Made by a program: the position numbers and the translations under genes
Shown: positions 8,745-18,480 of the stretch, piece by piece
Position numbering within the stretch: the first letter of the stretch is position 1
Layout: each line of letters begins with the position of its first letter
From: a bacterium
GTDB taxonomy: Bacteria > Patescibacteriota > Saccharimonadia > Saccharimonadales > SZUA-47
Reading direction: 5' to 3'
Assembly (NCBI GenBank): GCA_030427365.1
Contig: JAUHWW010000006.1
Coordinates: forward strand, 1 to 40,728
Length of the DNA stretch: 40,728 nucleotides
Notes under the pieces: model-generated
What the model was told of the DNA's origin: nothing
Database searches by the model: none
Seen by the model: the letters and a program-made list of their open reading frames with translations, nothing else

Positions 8745-9809
8745 TTAGCCTCGCATAAGCCTGTCTAATTCCTCAATATCAACTGCCACATTACGAGCCT
8801 CATCATAGCTGATCGTCCCGGCATGGATCATCTGAACAAGCGTCTTATCCATTGACTGCATACCGTGATCAGCGCCGGTTTGAATAACCGCATCAAGCTG
8901 ATGTGACTTTCCTTCTCGGATGATGTTTCGTACTGCTGGATTCGCGATCAACACTTCCGCTGCTACCACGCGGCCGCCGCCAATGGCCGGCACCAAGCGC
9001 TGTGAACAAATCGCCATCAGGATGTTACTGAGCTGAGCACGAATCTGCGGTTGCTGATGCGCTGGGAACACGTCAATCATACGGTCGATACTCTGGGCTG
9101 CTGAGTTTGTGTGCAGCGTTGCAAATACCAAGTGTCCAGTTTCAGCAATCGTAATGGCACTTGCAATAGTCTCGAGGTCACGCATCTCACCGATGAGCAC
9201 GACATCTGGATCTTGTCGCAAACTCGAGCGCAGAGCGGCTGAGAACGAGAATGTATCATAATGCACTTCTCGCTGCACGAGCACCGATTTCTTCGATTTG
9301 TGCGTAAACTCAACCGGATCTTCAATCGTGATAATGTGCACCGGTTTCTCACTGTTGATCTTATCGAGCAATGCTGCCAATGTCGTTGACTTACCAGAAC
9401 CAGTTGGGCCAGTCACGAGCACAAGTCCTCGCGGATAGTCAGCGAATTTATTCGCAACTTTTGGCAGGCCGAGCTGCTCGACCGTCAATATCTCATTCGG
9501 GATCAAGCGAAGCGCTGCAGCCAAGTTGCCGCGCTCGTGAAAGGCGTTCACACGAAACCGGCCAAGATCGCCAAACGCAAAGCTGAAGTCAAACTCTTTG
9601 TCTTTCAGCAGAATTTGCTTCTGATCATCATCCAAAATAGCGAACACGAGGCTCTCAACCGCCTCCTGAGTCAACACGTCACTGCCGGATATTGCCTCCA
9701 ACGAACCATCGACGCGAAGCATTGGAGCTAAGCCAACTTGCAGATGCAAATCTGAAGCTTTTTTCTTAATAACTTGCTCTAGTAGTGCTTCTATCCGTAC
9801 TGCTGCCAC
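8745..9809 (-). CDS. pilT: Type IV pilus retraction ATPase
   Basis: VLVTGPTGSGKSTTLAALLDKIN; ITIEDPVEFTHKSKKSVLVQREVHYDTFSFSAALRSSLRQDPDVVLIGEMRDLETI. Confidence 0.95.
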   Translation of the reverse strand: MAAVRIEALLEQVIKKKASDLHLQVGLAPMLRVDGSLEAISGSDVLTQEAVESLVFAILDDDQKQILLKDKEFDFSFAFGDLGRFRVNAFHERGNLAAALRLIPNEILTVEQLGLPKVANKFADYPRGLVLVTGPTGSGKSTTLAALLDKINSEKPVHIITIEDPVEFTHKSKKSVLVQREVHYDTFSFSAALRSSLRQDPDVVLIGEMRDLETIASAITIAETGHLVFATLHTNSAAQSIDRMIDVFPAHQQPQIRAQLSNILMAICSQRLVPAIGGGRVVAAEVLIANPAVRNIIREGKSHQLDAVIQTGADHGMQSMDKTLVQMIHAGTISYDEARNVAVDIEELDRLMRG

Positions 9810-9811
9810 CC

Positions 9812-11746
9812 TTAGTTCTCCTTTTCCTCACCCGCGTCTGGCGCCGGTGTTTCTTCTTTTTTCTCATTTTCATCGTCTGCCTTCGTATCGTCTGAGTCGT
9901 CTGATGGAGCTGATGTCGGTTTCACCGCTTCTTCATCAACGTCATCATCGTCGTCGTCGCTACTGCCTTCTGCGGCTGCGACACGATTGACTTCGGCAAG
10001 GGTAGTCGCACCGGCGAGGGCTTTCAAATACCCATCTTGGCGCATGGTGACCATGCCTTGCTTCTCGGCAGTTTTTTGGATTTTCGAGCTGGTTGCTCGC
10101 TCCAAAATCAACTTTTGAATGTCCTCGGTGACTTCAAACACCTCGTAAAGACCCATCCTCCCCTTCAGACCCTCAGGTGCTTCAGTTGAAGTTGTTCCTT
10201 TGTACAAAGTATAAGCTTTTTGATTGGCGAGAGGCAAGCTCGTATAGCCAAGACGCTCTGAAACTTCTTTCACCTCTTCTTTTGTTTTCGGCAAAAGGTG
10301 CCCGATCGTCTCTTTTATCGCCGCCGTCTCCACCTGATCAGACTCATACGGTTGCGGCTTGTCGACGCGACGTACAAGTCGCTGACCAATGACCGTATGC
10401 ACGGTGCTCGCAATCAAGAACGGTTCAATACCCATATCGAGCAAACGCGGCAAAATACCGGCGGCTGAGTTTGTGTGTAGTGTTGAGAACACTAGGTGAC
10501 CCGTCAACGCGGCTTGCACGCCAAGCTGCGCTGTTTCTTTGTCACGAATTTCTCCAACCATAACAACGTCTGGGTCTTGACGCAGGATCGAACGCAAACC
10601 GGATGCGAAGGTTAACCCAACATCGGCATTCACCTGAATCTGGTTGATGCCGCTCATTTTGTACTCAACCGGATCTTCGAGCGTCACAATGTTTATCTGA
10701 TCAGACTTGATCTCCTGCAGCAGCGCGTATAGTGACGTCGACTTTCCAGAGCCGGTCGGACCACTTGTCAGAATCATGCCGTTTGAGCGCTTCAAGCCAC
10801 TGCGGATTGTGCGTAGTGACACGCCGTAGTAGCCCATGTCTTCGAGCTTAAGCGTCGTCCCACTTTTATCCAGCAAACGAATAACCACTTGCTCACCCCA
10901 TACAACTGGAGATATCGCGATACGCAGATCGATTGCCCGATCACCTGCCGACATCGTAAACTGACCATCTTGTGGGATACGATGTTCATCTATTTTAAGA
11001 TTGGATAAAATTTTTATTCGGCTGACAAGCGGCGCTTCGACACTTTTTGGCAGTGTCATAACTTCTTTCAACACCCCGTCGATGCGGGCGCGTATCTTGA
11101 GTTCTGTCTCCATTGGTTCAATATGAATATCGCTAGCACCACTTTTTGCTGCATAGTCTAGAACTGAACTGAGTGCCTTACTAATTGGCGAGTCGGTATT
11201 CAGCTTTTTTATCTCAACGCCATTTTTGCGCTTGTTCTCTTCAGCTTCCTGCTCTTGTTGCGCAATCTGCGTATCAAGTGCGCTCGTGACATCTTGCCCG
11301 AGACTCGCAGTGTACTGTGACAGGACATTGCGTATACCCTCTTGGCTAGCAGTGTAGACCTTAAGAGGCCTACCAATTTTGTTGCTCAGGAAATCAACTG
11401 CTTGAACATTGTCGGCATCAAGCATAGCTACCACCAGCCGGTTGTTCATTTCACCGAGAGGCACCGACATATAACGCTCAGCTATTTCTTTTGGCAGCAA
11501 TGAAAGTACCTTAGGATCAATCTTCGCTTCCGAGAGATTTACATACGGAACTTTCGTGACGTGCGCAGTTGTTTTTGTCAGCTGCTCGTTATTGATAATC
11601 TTGTTGTCTAAAAGGACTGAAAACAGTGGCTTCGAGGTTTCTTTCGCCTCTTTTCGGTACTTTGTCATATCAAGACGAGAAACCACGCCCTCATCAATCA
11701 ATGCTTGCTCAACTTTTTGCTGAGTGTCAGTGGAGAGAATGCTCAT
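9812..11746 (-). CDS. pilB: Type IV pilus assembly ATPase with acidic C-terminal tail
   Basis: T2SSE N-terminal domain, GPTGSGKSTSLYALLQEI, RQDPDVVMVGEIRDKETA; C-terminal SSDDDDDDVDEEAVKP... Confidence 0.95.
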   Translation of the reverse strand: MSILSTDTQQKVEQALIDEGVVSRLDMTKYRKEAKETSKPLFSVLLDNKIINNEQLTKTTAHVTKVPYVNLSEAKIDPKVLSLLPKEIAERYMSVPLGEMNNRLVVAMLDADNVQAVDFLSNKIGRPLKVYTASQEGIRNVLSQYTASLGQDVTSALDTQIAQQEQEAEENKRKNGVEIKKLNTDSPISKALSSVLDYAAKSGASDIHIEPMETELKIRARIDGVLKEVMTLPKSVEAPLVSRIKILSNLKIDEHRIPQDGQFTMSAGDRAIDLRIAISPVVWGEQVVIRLLDKSGTTLKLEDMGYYGVSLRTIRSGLKRSNGMILTSGPTGSGKSTSLYALLQEIKSDQINIVTLEDPVEYKMSGINQIQVNADVGLTFASGLRSILRQDPDVVMVGEIRDKETAQLGVQAALTGHLVFSTLHTNSAAGILPRLLDMGIEPFLIASTVHTVIGQRLVRRVDKPQPYESDQVETAAIKETIGHLLPKTKEEVKEVSERLGYTSLPLANQKAYTLYKGTTSTEAPEGLKGRMGLYEVFEVTEDIQKLILERATSSKIQKTAEKQGMVTMRQDGYLKALAGATTLAEVNRVAAAEGSSDDDDDDVDEEAVKPTSAPSDDSDDTKADDENEKKEETPAPDAGEEKEN

Positions 11747-11764
11747 AGGCCTTCGCCCCCGCCC

Positions 11765-12010
11765 CTACTCACCACCAAAAGGCTTGCTATCTGGGTCTGC
11801 TTTAATTTCAATCGTTTTGGTCGGATTCAGTGCATCGGAATTAAAGTACGCTTCAGGTGGACGTTCAAAGTCCGAGCTAATTGGCTCCACCACTTCGACT
11901 CTTTGCTCTCTGTCCTCAGGCGTTGCTAAAAAGTTGTTTGAAATCAGTACAGAAATAATCATGCTGACTGCACCAACAACGACGAATGTGAGAATATCTT
12001 TGGACTTCAT
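11765..12010 (-). CDS. Small single-TM protein of the T4P operon, unknown function
   Basis: ILTFVVVGAVSMIISVLISNNFLA; lies between pilB and pilO-like gene. Confidence 0.75.
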   Translation of the reverse strand: MKSKDILTFVVVGAVSMIISVLISNNFLATPEDREQRVEVVEPISSDFERPPEAYFNSDALNPTKTIEIKADPDSKPFGGE

Positions 12011-12732
12011 TATTTCACCACCTTACTCGATATATCGAGGCCTGTCGCCGGCAAGTAGAATGTCTTCAAACCAATGTTTGCAGACAGGTTGCCACCTTGA
12101 CCCTGCAGCGTCAACGTATCAACATAGAACGGCCGTATAGAGCTCTCCAGCAGCTGAAGCAATCGTAAGTTGTTTTCGGTCGTTGAAACGATGGTGAATG
12201 GATACGGGATCTCTTGCGGTGTTGGATTGGTCACCACTGTCGCCTCGCCTGGCGTTTCACTTTGCTGCGCTGGGTCTTCACTTCCACCTATTGCAGTAAT
12301 CTGATAGCCGCCGTCAAGAAGAAGCTTTTCGATCGAGCTCGATAAACCAGGATAATCGTACTCACTCGGCAAAGCGTCCAGGACTATCTTTGCGTTATCA
12401 CCATCAAGCGGCCCTTCCCCATCTGGGTTGCCGCCCAGCACATTCGTTGATTCACCCTCAAACGCCGTGTAGACTTTTGCCAACTCATCAACTGCCTCAC
12501 GATTTGCCTTCAACGTATCAAGCGCCTCACGCTTCTCGGTAATCACCCGCTGATGATAGCCCCCTTGGCTTATCAAAGCTTTGACTGCGAATCCGCTAAA
12601 GACAACGACAAACACCGCTGCCGACACCGCGATGAGTATGGTCGTGTTCGCTTTATCAACGATAGCGTGCTTTTCTGACTTGTGATTTGACGGAGCTGCC
12701 ATACTAGTTCTCCACCTCCGGGTTATCTTCAA
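12010..12732 (-). CDS. pilO: PilO-like inner-membrane protein
   Basis: N-terminal TM plus coiled coil; position after pilN. Confidence 0.7.
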   Translation of the reverse strand: MKITRRWRTSMAAPSNHKSEKHAIVDKANTTILIAVSAAVFVVVFSGFAVKALISQGGYHQRVITEKREALDTLKANREAVDELAKVYTAFEGESTNVLGGNPDGEGPLDGDNAKIVLDALPSEYDYPGLSSSIEKLLLDGGYQITAIGGSEDPAQQSETPGEATVVTNPTPQEIPYPFTIVSTTENNLRLLQLLESSIRPFYVDTLTLQGQGGNLSANIGLKTFYLPATGLDISSKVVK

Positions 12733-13396
12733 ACAATTGATTGTCGCCCTGGTCGCTGAGGTCTGGTTTACCTAGCGTTGAGCGAGTGGTTACCTGCTCA
12801 GGGACGACCATAACGATGTCTTGCGTATTATCAAACAGCAATGGATCAAACGTGAGGTCGATCGTGTAACTTGCGGTGTTTCCGCTTCGGCTCAGTGACG
12901 TCACAACACTCGGGAACGGAACGAGGCCGTTGGTGTCTTGGGTATTAAACCGTGCAAACTTAAGGGTGTCTGCGTACCTGTTGATTGACGCTAGATCACT
13001 TGCCGACCCGGACAGTGACATTGATTGATCCACGATACCGAGTTCAACTGACTGAATCTTAATATCTGCGGGTGTTACTTGCGTCAAGATACTAAAGATA
13101 CGAGACGTCTCTGGTTTTGCCTGATGAAGGGCTGGGAGTTCAGCGAGCTGATTTTGGATGGTGAGTATCTTGTTCAGGTCGTTCACTGATTCTAATGCAC
13201 GTCGCTCAGCCTGGATATCTTCGGTAATGTTATCAATGTCTTGTTTTTGCACTACCTGCACGTAGCTAAACATCAGCACAACGACGCCCAGACTCGCGCC
13301 AGCCGCGATGACAGAAACGGTCATAATAAGCCGCTTAAGTCGCCGTGCTTTAACGTATTCTTTTTTGATGTCAGGTAGGAGGTTAAACTGAACCAT
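12704..13396 (-). CDS. pilN: PilN-like protein
   Basis: MVQFNLLPDIKKEYVKARRLKRLIMTVSVIAAGASLGVV PilN N-terminus. Confidence 0.85.
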   Translation of the reverse strand: MVQFNLLPDIKKEYVKARRLKRLIMTVSVIAAGASLGVVVLMFSYVQVVQKQDIDNITEDIQAERRALESVNDLNKILTIQNQLAELPALHQAKPETSRIFSILTQVTPADIKIQSVELGIVDQSMSLSGSASDLASINRYADTLKFARFNTQDTNGLVPFPSVVTSLSRSGNTASYTIDLTFDPLLFDNTQDIVMVVPEQVTTRSTLGKPDLSDQGDNQLFEDNPEVEN

Positions 13397-14433
13397 TATT
13401 CGTTCCTCATTGCGAGTCCTGCTGCGACCGCATACTTATGGGATACTGCGAGTAATTCATTCTGTCTGTTTGCCGGATAGGTTGCGTTTCGCCACGCGTT
13501 CCCTATTTCGACATTTACGGCAAACTTGTTCGCAACCATCAATGGGAACTCTGGCAATATCGAGGCAACGCCAGTCAGGATAATTTTGTCGATAGCGCGC
13601 TGCGGATAACGCGTCTGGAAGAACTTTATTGACTTCTCAACTTCACTGAGAAGTGAATCAATATTGCCTTTAATCGCTCCATACACTTGGCCTTCCAGCT
13701 TGTCAGCGCTCACGCCAAACTTGTACACAAACTGTTCTGCTTGCTTTTCATCAACGCTCAGATTCTGCATTGCTGACCGAATAATCGCATCACTACCGAT
13801 AGGAATTGAACGTACTAATCGCGGTGCATCATCCAGCAGCATTACGAGGTCAGACGCATCAAACCCGATGTTCAGTAGCAGCGCTGTACCTTGTGCACCT
13901 GGCTCTTGCAGCGAGCGTGCGAGCGCGAGTCCATTTGGTTCAAAGGCAACGACGTTTAATCCAATACTTTCGAGGAGGTCCAAACGCTGCTCTATAAACG
14001 CGTTTGGCACGCTACCGAGCAGTATTTCGACTTTCTTGGCTTCTTTTGGTGAGTCGCCAAGGAGCGACCAGTCAATTTTAGAGTCATCAAGCGGCGTTGG
14101 TATAAGTGAATCAGCTTGGAGGCGAATTGATTGATCGAGCTCTTTTGGTGAGAGTCGTTCGATATCGACCACAGTCATAAAGGTGCGCTGTGCGGGCAGC
14201 CCGACAGCAACATTTGGTGTGGTAATTTTAGCTTGCCCAACTACTTGCTTGATAGCCTCAGCCAGCTTCTGCTTATCCGCCCCCGCATCGCTGCGAATAA
14301 TGGACGGATCGATATCAACTGAACCATAGCGAGCAAGAGATTTTGTTTTGCCACCCTTCAGTTGAACCACCCGCAATGCCGATGTATCAATATCCAGGCC
14401 AAAAAAGTCAATAGAGGTAGATAGCATGCCCAT
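13396..14433 (-). CDS. pilM: Type IV pilus assembly protein PilM
   Basis: FFGLDIDTSALRVVQLKG, actin-like fold protein; SLLSEVEKSIKFFQTRYP; ILTGVASILPEFP. Confidence 0.9.
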   Translation of the reverse strand: MGMLSTSIDFFGLDIDTSALRVVQLKGGKTKSLARYGSVDIDPSIIRSDAGADKQKLAEAIKQVVGQAKITTPNVAVGLPAQRTFMTVVDIERLSPKELDQSIRLQADSLIPTPLDDSKIDWSLLGDSPKEAKKVEILLGSVPNAFIEQRLDLLESIGLNVVAFEPNGLALARSLQEPGAQGTALLLNIGFDASDLVMLLDDAPRLVRSIPIGSDAIIRSAMQNLSVDEKQAEQFVYKFGVSADKLEGQVYGAIKGNIDSLLSEVEKSIKFFQTRYPQRAIDKIILTGVASILPEFPLMVANKFAVNVEIGNAWRNATYPANRQNELLAVSHKYAVAAGLAMRNE

Positions 14434-14501
14434 GATCGATTAATCGGTATTATAAAGCATAAGTATTATGACCGCTACCCCTAATTTCAATCTGTTGTGG
14501 A

Positions 14502-17500
14502 TTAAAAGCTTGGAGGACGAGCAATGATAGAATCATACGGAGGCTGTACCCCTGGCCGGGCTGGCACTCCTGCCCCGTTTGGTATCACGTATATCTCAGG
14601 GTTGAATCGTACCGACTCAGCAATTGTCGGTGACGCATGCGCTTCATCAAAGCTACCACCATTCAGCACCGAGCTTGTCGTGCGTAGGAAGTGTACATAA
14701 CCGCCCGCCCGTAAACTACCTTCGATGACGAGGTTACCTGCACAACTGTTCGCAATGAAATCTTCGTCAAGCGGCGCGAGTAACGACGTGCTACCACTTG
14801 AACACGTATGGATATCTCCCGTTGCGATGATATTTGCGTGTACTTGACTCACTGTACTGTCGATATAGACATCACCGTCAACATAGAGAATCACCGACGG
14901 GATATCGTCAGTGTCTGACCAATTACTACCGTTGAGGGTTATGTTTCCATCTATGAGTAGATCAGACTCTGCAACAAGTACAATATTGCGATTAACAATA
15001 TTATTACCTCTGATACTCAAGATTCCGCCTCCGCCGTAACCAACTCTCCCATTAAGACTGTTGAGGTTCTCGCTGCTCGAAAGTGTCGGGGTAAGTCCAT
15101 TGTTGAGTCGACCGAACTCCTCATCAACGTCTCGACCGCATACATTTCCATCAAGCTCACCGCCAAACGTATCCTGATTCGTTGTTATCGCTGTCCCTCC
15201 AGAATTATTTCCGGAGTTCGCAAATGCAAGAGCCCAGGGGTTGCCTCTGTCGACTTGGGAGCCAGGTAACAGCCCCTGATCTGCAACCGGATTTGACGAT
15301 AATGGTTTGCCATTTATCCCCGCCGCCATGACAGCAAGCTGCGATGCACTTCCTCGATAGTCTGCATATGATGACCCGCCAACATACCCGTGATTCACAT
15401 TGATATTCGCGATATCACCCGTGCCGCAGGCGATAACATCATTGCCGTAAAATCGCACGTATGGCCGAGCGGTAACAACAGCCGTCCTATTGCACGGCGG
15501 CGGATTTGGTGCACCAACAAACACGATTCTACCGGTTAGTGATAGCCTCCCTGCTCCTGGAGATACAAGCAGGCGACTTGTTTCTGAGAGCGTTTGCACA
15601 GTCGGTGAGATGGTTTGAGCGGTCGCTGGATCGTCGAGCTGCTCTTCTGGATCCATTAATCCAGTTACCCGAAGAAAGACCTCGTATTCGTAGGTGCCTG
15701 CTTCACTACCCAGGGTTGCGGAGTTGTTTGATGTAACGGTTAGAGAGAATGGATCGTTAGCCTCAATCGCGAGCGGCGAGACCTCACAATTGACCGTGAC
15801 ACATGCTCCGGGTGTCCAGACTCCTGAAAGTGCTGTTGGATTGTCCGGGTGGGTGACACGCACTTCGAAATTGCGCCCAACGAGGTCCCTCCACCGAGAA
15901 ATACCGTATGTGTTTGCTCCCCTATTTTGATTATTGCGAGTAAAGGATGCATACACCAAGCCATCAACGAGTAGTTGAACAGTGAACCCGTTCGGCGTGT
16001 CTGGATCAATAATGTTATACGATAACGTTGTACAGTTACTGCTGGCTGGGTTTATCGTTACCTGCGTCGGCACGTCCTCTATCTCAACACATCGGTTACT
16101 TGTAACCCGCCACCCAGAAGATGTGACAGAGATTGTACCGCTGCTAGACCTGGTGCCTAGGTAAGGGCTAATTTCACCACGAAAACACACGATGGTACCC
16201 GGAGCTGTTGATGACGGAATTGTATACGTGGCTGAACGCGTTGGCGATGATGTTGCGCCAGAAGCAAGTTGAGATTCTGCTGTCCATGAACCGGATGGCA
16301 TATTTGACCAGGTGCTGCCCCCGTTGAGACTCACGCGTAACCGATAATCATAATTATTAGCGCCTGTGCCTGTTCCGTAGTTACGCACGCGACCGCCGAT
16401 GGTTACCGACGTCCCCGCTCTAATAAGTGGATAAGTAGTCCCGGAGGCCGCACCATCATTGAACTGATAGTGGCGATAATCCCACGTCGTCGGAGGAATA
16501 TTTGGCAGACACGCATCAGGTATACGACTTCCAGGGAAGCCAGAGCTTCCCGATACGCCACCAGATGGAGGTGACGATGACGTGTTTATACCTAGCGCTT
16601 GGTTTGAACCTGGCCCTACATCAAGCACCGTACCACTCAAGTTATAGGTATTGCCTCTGGTCAATCCAGAATACGTTATAGCAAACCCATATCTATTATC
16701 ACGAGCCCTGTTCCCATGACTAAAAGTATCTAGGTAACTATTTATCTGTGAATTACGATATGAACGATCTGTATCGTCAGTTACAGCACTGCCTCCATTC
16801 AGACGTGTTGTAACTCGAGGCCTACCGTCATTTGTAGAAGCATTATCGTCATACGCCCAGCCGTAGATAATGGTATTGTTTCCGGAAAGTACACAAGAAT
16901 CAGCGTAACCAACAGGGTCGATTGGGTCGGCACAAGTTACAAGAGTGGTAATTTCGCTAAAAGGAACCCAAACTTGAATACCGTTTGTCCTGTTAACATT
17001 TTCCCACCTCCATTCATAAGACCTTCCTCTAATAAGAGTAACTGGTGCTTCTCTAAATTCTCCATTTGCTCCCAACTGAGACCCTGACCTTGACGCAACT
17101 ACTGAGCCGTTTCCGATATCGATCAGCTGCCATGAAATATTCTGTGGCTGGTTACTTGCTCCCACATCGGCGTCAAACCATTTTAAGTAAGCAGTTCTAG
17201 AGTTAGGACTGCTGTCATTGAAAAAATTACAGTTTGGTGAAAAATAATAAGATATTCTGCCTGCAACATTTCCAGTAGAAGGGCCTCTACCGTCCCAAGC
17301 AGAAACAACAACCGCTGACGGCTGGCCTGGACTAGCAGAAGCATTTCCAATCTCTGCGGCAGTAACTACAGCACTCGATAAGCTCGCTTGTACCCTAAAA
17401 GAACGTATGCCCGTACCACCTGTTTTCCTGACCTGTAGAAGTGCTACTCTATAGCTTGAGCCATAATCTTCTGTAAGCGTACTGAATTCTGAAGTTGGCA

Positions 17501-17942
17501 CTGTGAACACCAGGTTGTTTCCAGAACAGTTTGCCGACGCATTAGACTTTGCGGCTCCACCTGTCATGGTAGGCCCAAAGCCTGCTGTTGCATGTCTATA
17601 TACCTGTGCTTCGATACTCGTGTTACCGATTGAATTGTAGCCGGAAACGGTACCGCACGCAGCGATTATCCTTATTTCTATATTTTGATTAGGAGTACCA
17701 GTAGGTATGGCGACTTTGTAGGTTGCGCTCGGGGCATCTAGCGTCACACCTGACCCTGCGATTGCAACCATTGCAACTGCATTATTCCCGGTGCTGTGAG
17801 TTGAGTCAGTGTAAGTCCTAGAAAGCGCATCTGCATGCGCAGAACTAAATAAAAACAAAGATGCAATAAAAACCAAAAAAGCGTAAGTTAAAGGATTTTT
17901 AATCAGCCGATTATTCAAAACTAAGCTAAAGTAACGGCTCAT
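14502..17942 (-). CDS. Very large secreted/surface protein at the head of the pilMNO-B-T-C genes; candidate T4P-associated adhesin (function inferred)
   Basis: Signal peptide NPLTYAFLVFIASLFLFSSAHADA; Ig/CARDB-like segments; C-terminal beta-solenoid-like ILSIRGNNIVNRNIVLVAESDLLIDGNITL. Track ORF begins 17966; ATG at 17942 preferred. Confidence 0.7.
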   Translation of the reverse strand: MSRYFSLVLNNRLIKNPLTYAFLVFIASLFLFSSAHADALSRTYTDSTHSTGNNAVAMVAIAGSGVTLDAPSATYKVAIPTGTPNQNIEIRIIAACGTVSGYNSIGNTSIEAQVYRHATAGFGPTMTGGAAKSNASANCSGNNLVFTVPTSEFSTLTEDYGSSYRVALLQVRKTGGTGIRSFRVQASLSSAVVTAAEIGNASASPGQPSAVVVSAWDGRGPSTGNVAGRISYYFSPNCNFFNDSSPNSRTAYLKWFDADVGASNQPQNISWQLIDIGNGSVVASRSGSQLGANGEFREAPVTLIRGRSYEWRWENVNRTNGIQVWVPFSEITTLVTCADPIDPVGYADSCVLSGNNTIIYGWAYDDNASTNDGRPRVTTRLNGGSAVTDDTDRSYRNSQINSYLDTFSHGNRARDNRYGFAITYSGLTRGNTYNLSGTVLDVGPGSNQALGINTSSSPPSGGVSGSSGFPGSRIPDACLPNIPPTTWDYRHYQFNDGAASGTTYPLIRAGTSVTIGGRVRNYGTGTGANNYDYRLRVSLNGGSTWSNMPSGSWTAESQLASGATSSPTRSATYTIPSSTAPGTIVCFRGEISPYLGTRSSSGTISVTSSGWRVTSNRCVEIEDVPTQVTINPASSNCTTLSYNIIDPDTPNGFTVQLLVDGLVYASFTRNNQNRGANTYGISRWRDLVGRNFEVRVTHPDNPTALSGVWTPGACVTVNCEVSPLAIEANDPFSLTVTSNNSATLGSEAGTYEYEVFLRVTGLMDPEEQLDDPATAQTISPTVQTLSETSRLLVSPGAGRLSLTGRIVFVGAPNPPPCNRTAVVTARPYVRFYGNDVIACGTGDIANINVNHGYVGGSSYADYRGSASQLAVMAAGINGKPLSSNPVADQGLLPGSQVDRGNPWALAFANSGNNSGGTAITTNQDTFGGELDGNVCGRDVDEEFGRLNNGLTPTLSSSENLNSLNGRVGYGGGGILSIRGNNIVNRNIVLVAESDLLIDGNITLNGSNWSDTDDIPSVILYVDGDVYIDSTVSQVHANIIATGDIHTCSSGSTSLLAPLDEDFIANSCAGNLVIEGSLRAGGYVHFLRTTSSVLNGGSFDEAHASPTIAESVRFNPEIYVIPNGAGVPARPGVQPPYDSIIARPPSF

Positions 17943-18414
17943 CGGTGTCATAGTAGTCTTCACCAACTTCCTCCAACTCTAAGTACTTATCATTGACGGC
18001 ATCGGTACTAAGCTCTACCCTTGTTTTTTTTATAGTAATATCGCTCTTAACACCATCATCTTTGGCCAACAATAAAGCATCATCATATGAACTAATTGCA
18101 GATTCCACTTCTCCGAGGTTGAAAAAACAGTCCCCTTTCAGAGCTGTTAAAAGTGCTTTATCATTGCCTTCAAACACCTGAATGCTTTCGTCAATCTGAC
18201 CCCGCACATCGTCGGTACAACCATCAATACTGATACGATTCTCCAATAACTTTATTGTAGGATCTTCTGAATAGCTAGCAATGCTGTTCGAGTCAGCGCC
18301 AGTATCAGCCTGTTCCTTCTCCGTGGAGTTTTGAACCATTGATACGATGATAGTAACCGCAGCCAATACAACACAAACAATTCCCACTACCGCCGCAATC
18401 TGTTTCCGATGCAT
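17926..18414 (-). CDS. Membrane-anchored TPR-like protein, unknown function
   Basis: N-terminal TM; KALLTALKGDCFFNLGEVESAISSYDDALLLAKD. Confidence 0.7.
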   Translation of the reverse strand: MHRKQIAAVVGIVCVVLAAVTIIVSMVQNSTEKEQADTGADSNSIASYSEDPTIKLLENRISIDGCTDDVRGQIDESIQVFEGNDKALLTALKGDCFFNLGEVESAISSYDDALLLAKDDGVKSDITIKKTRVELSTDAVNDKYLELEEVGEDYYDTDEPLL

Positions 18415-18420
18415 GAAAAA

Positions 18421-18434
18421 ATTATAGCATGAGC
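18421..18434 (-). promoter_or_regulatory. Extended -10 promoter, leaderless arrangement
   Basis: minus strand GCTCATGC-TATAAT-tttttc-ATG; 6 nt between -10 and start codon. Confidence 0.7.
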
Positions 18435-18480
18435 TTTATCAGGAAGTTGTTTTCTGGGACTATTAATTCAAAATTAAAGG

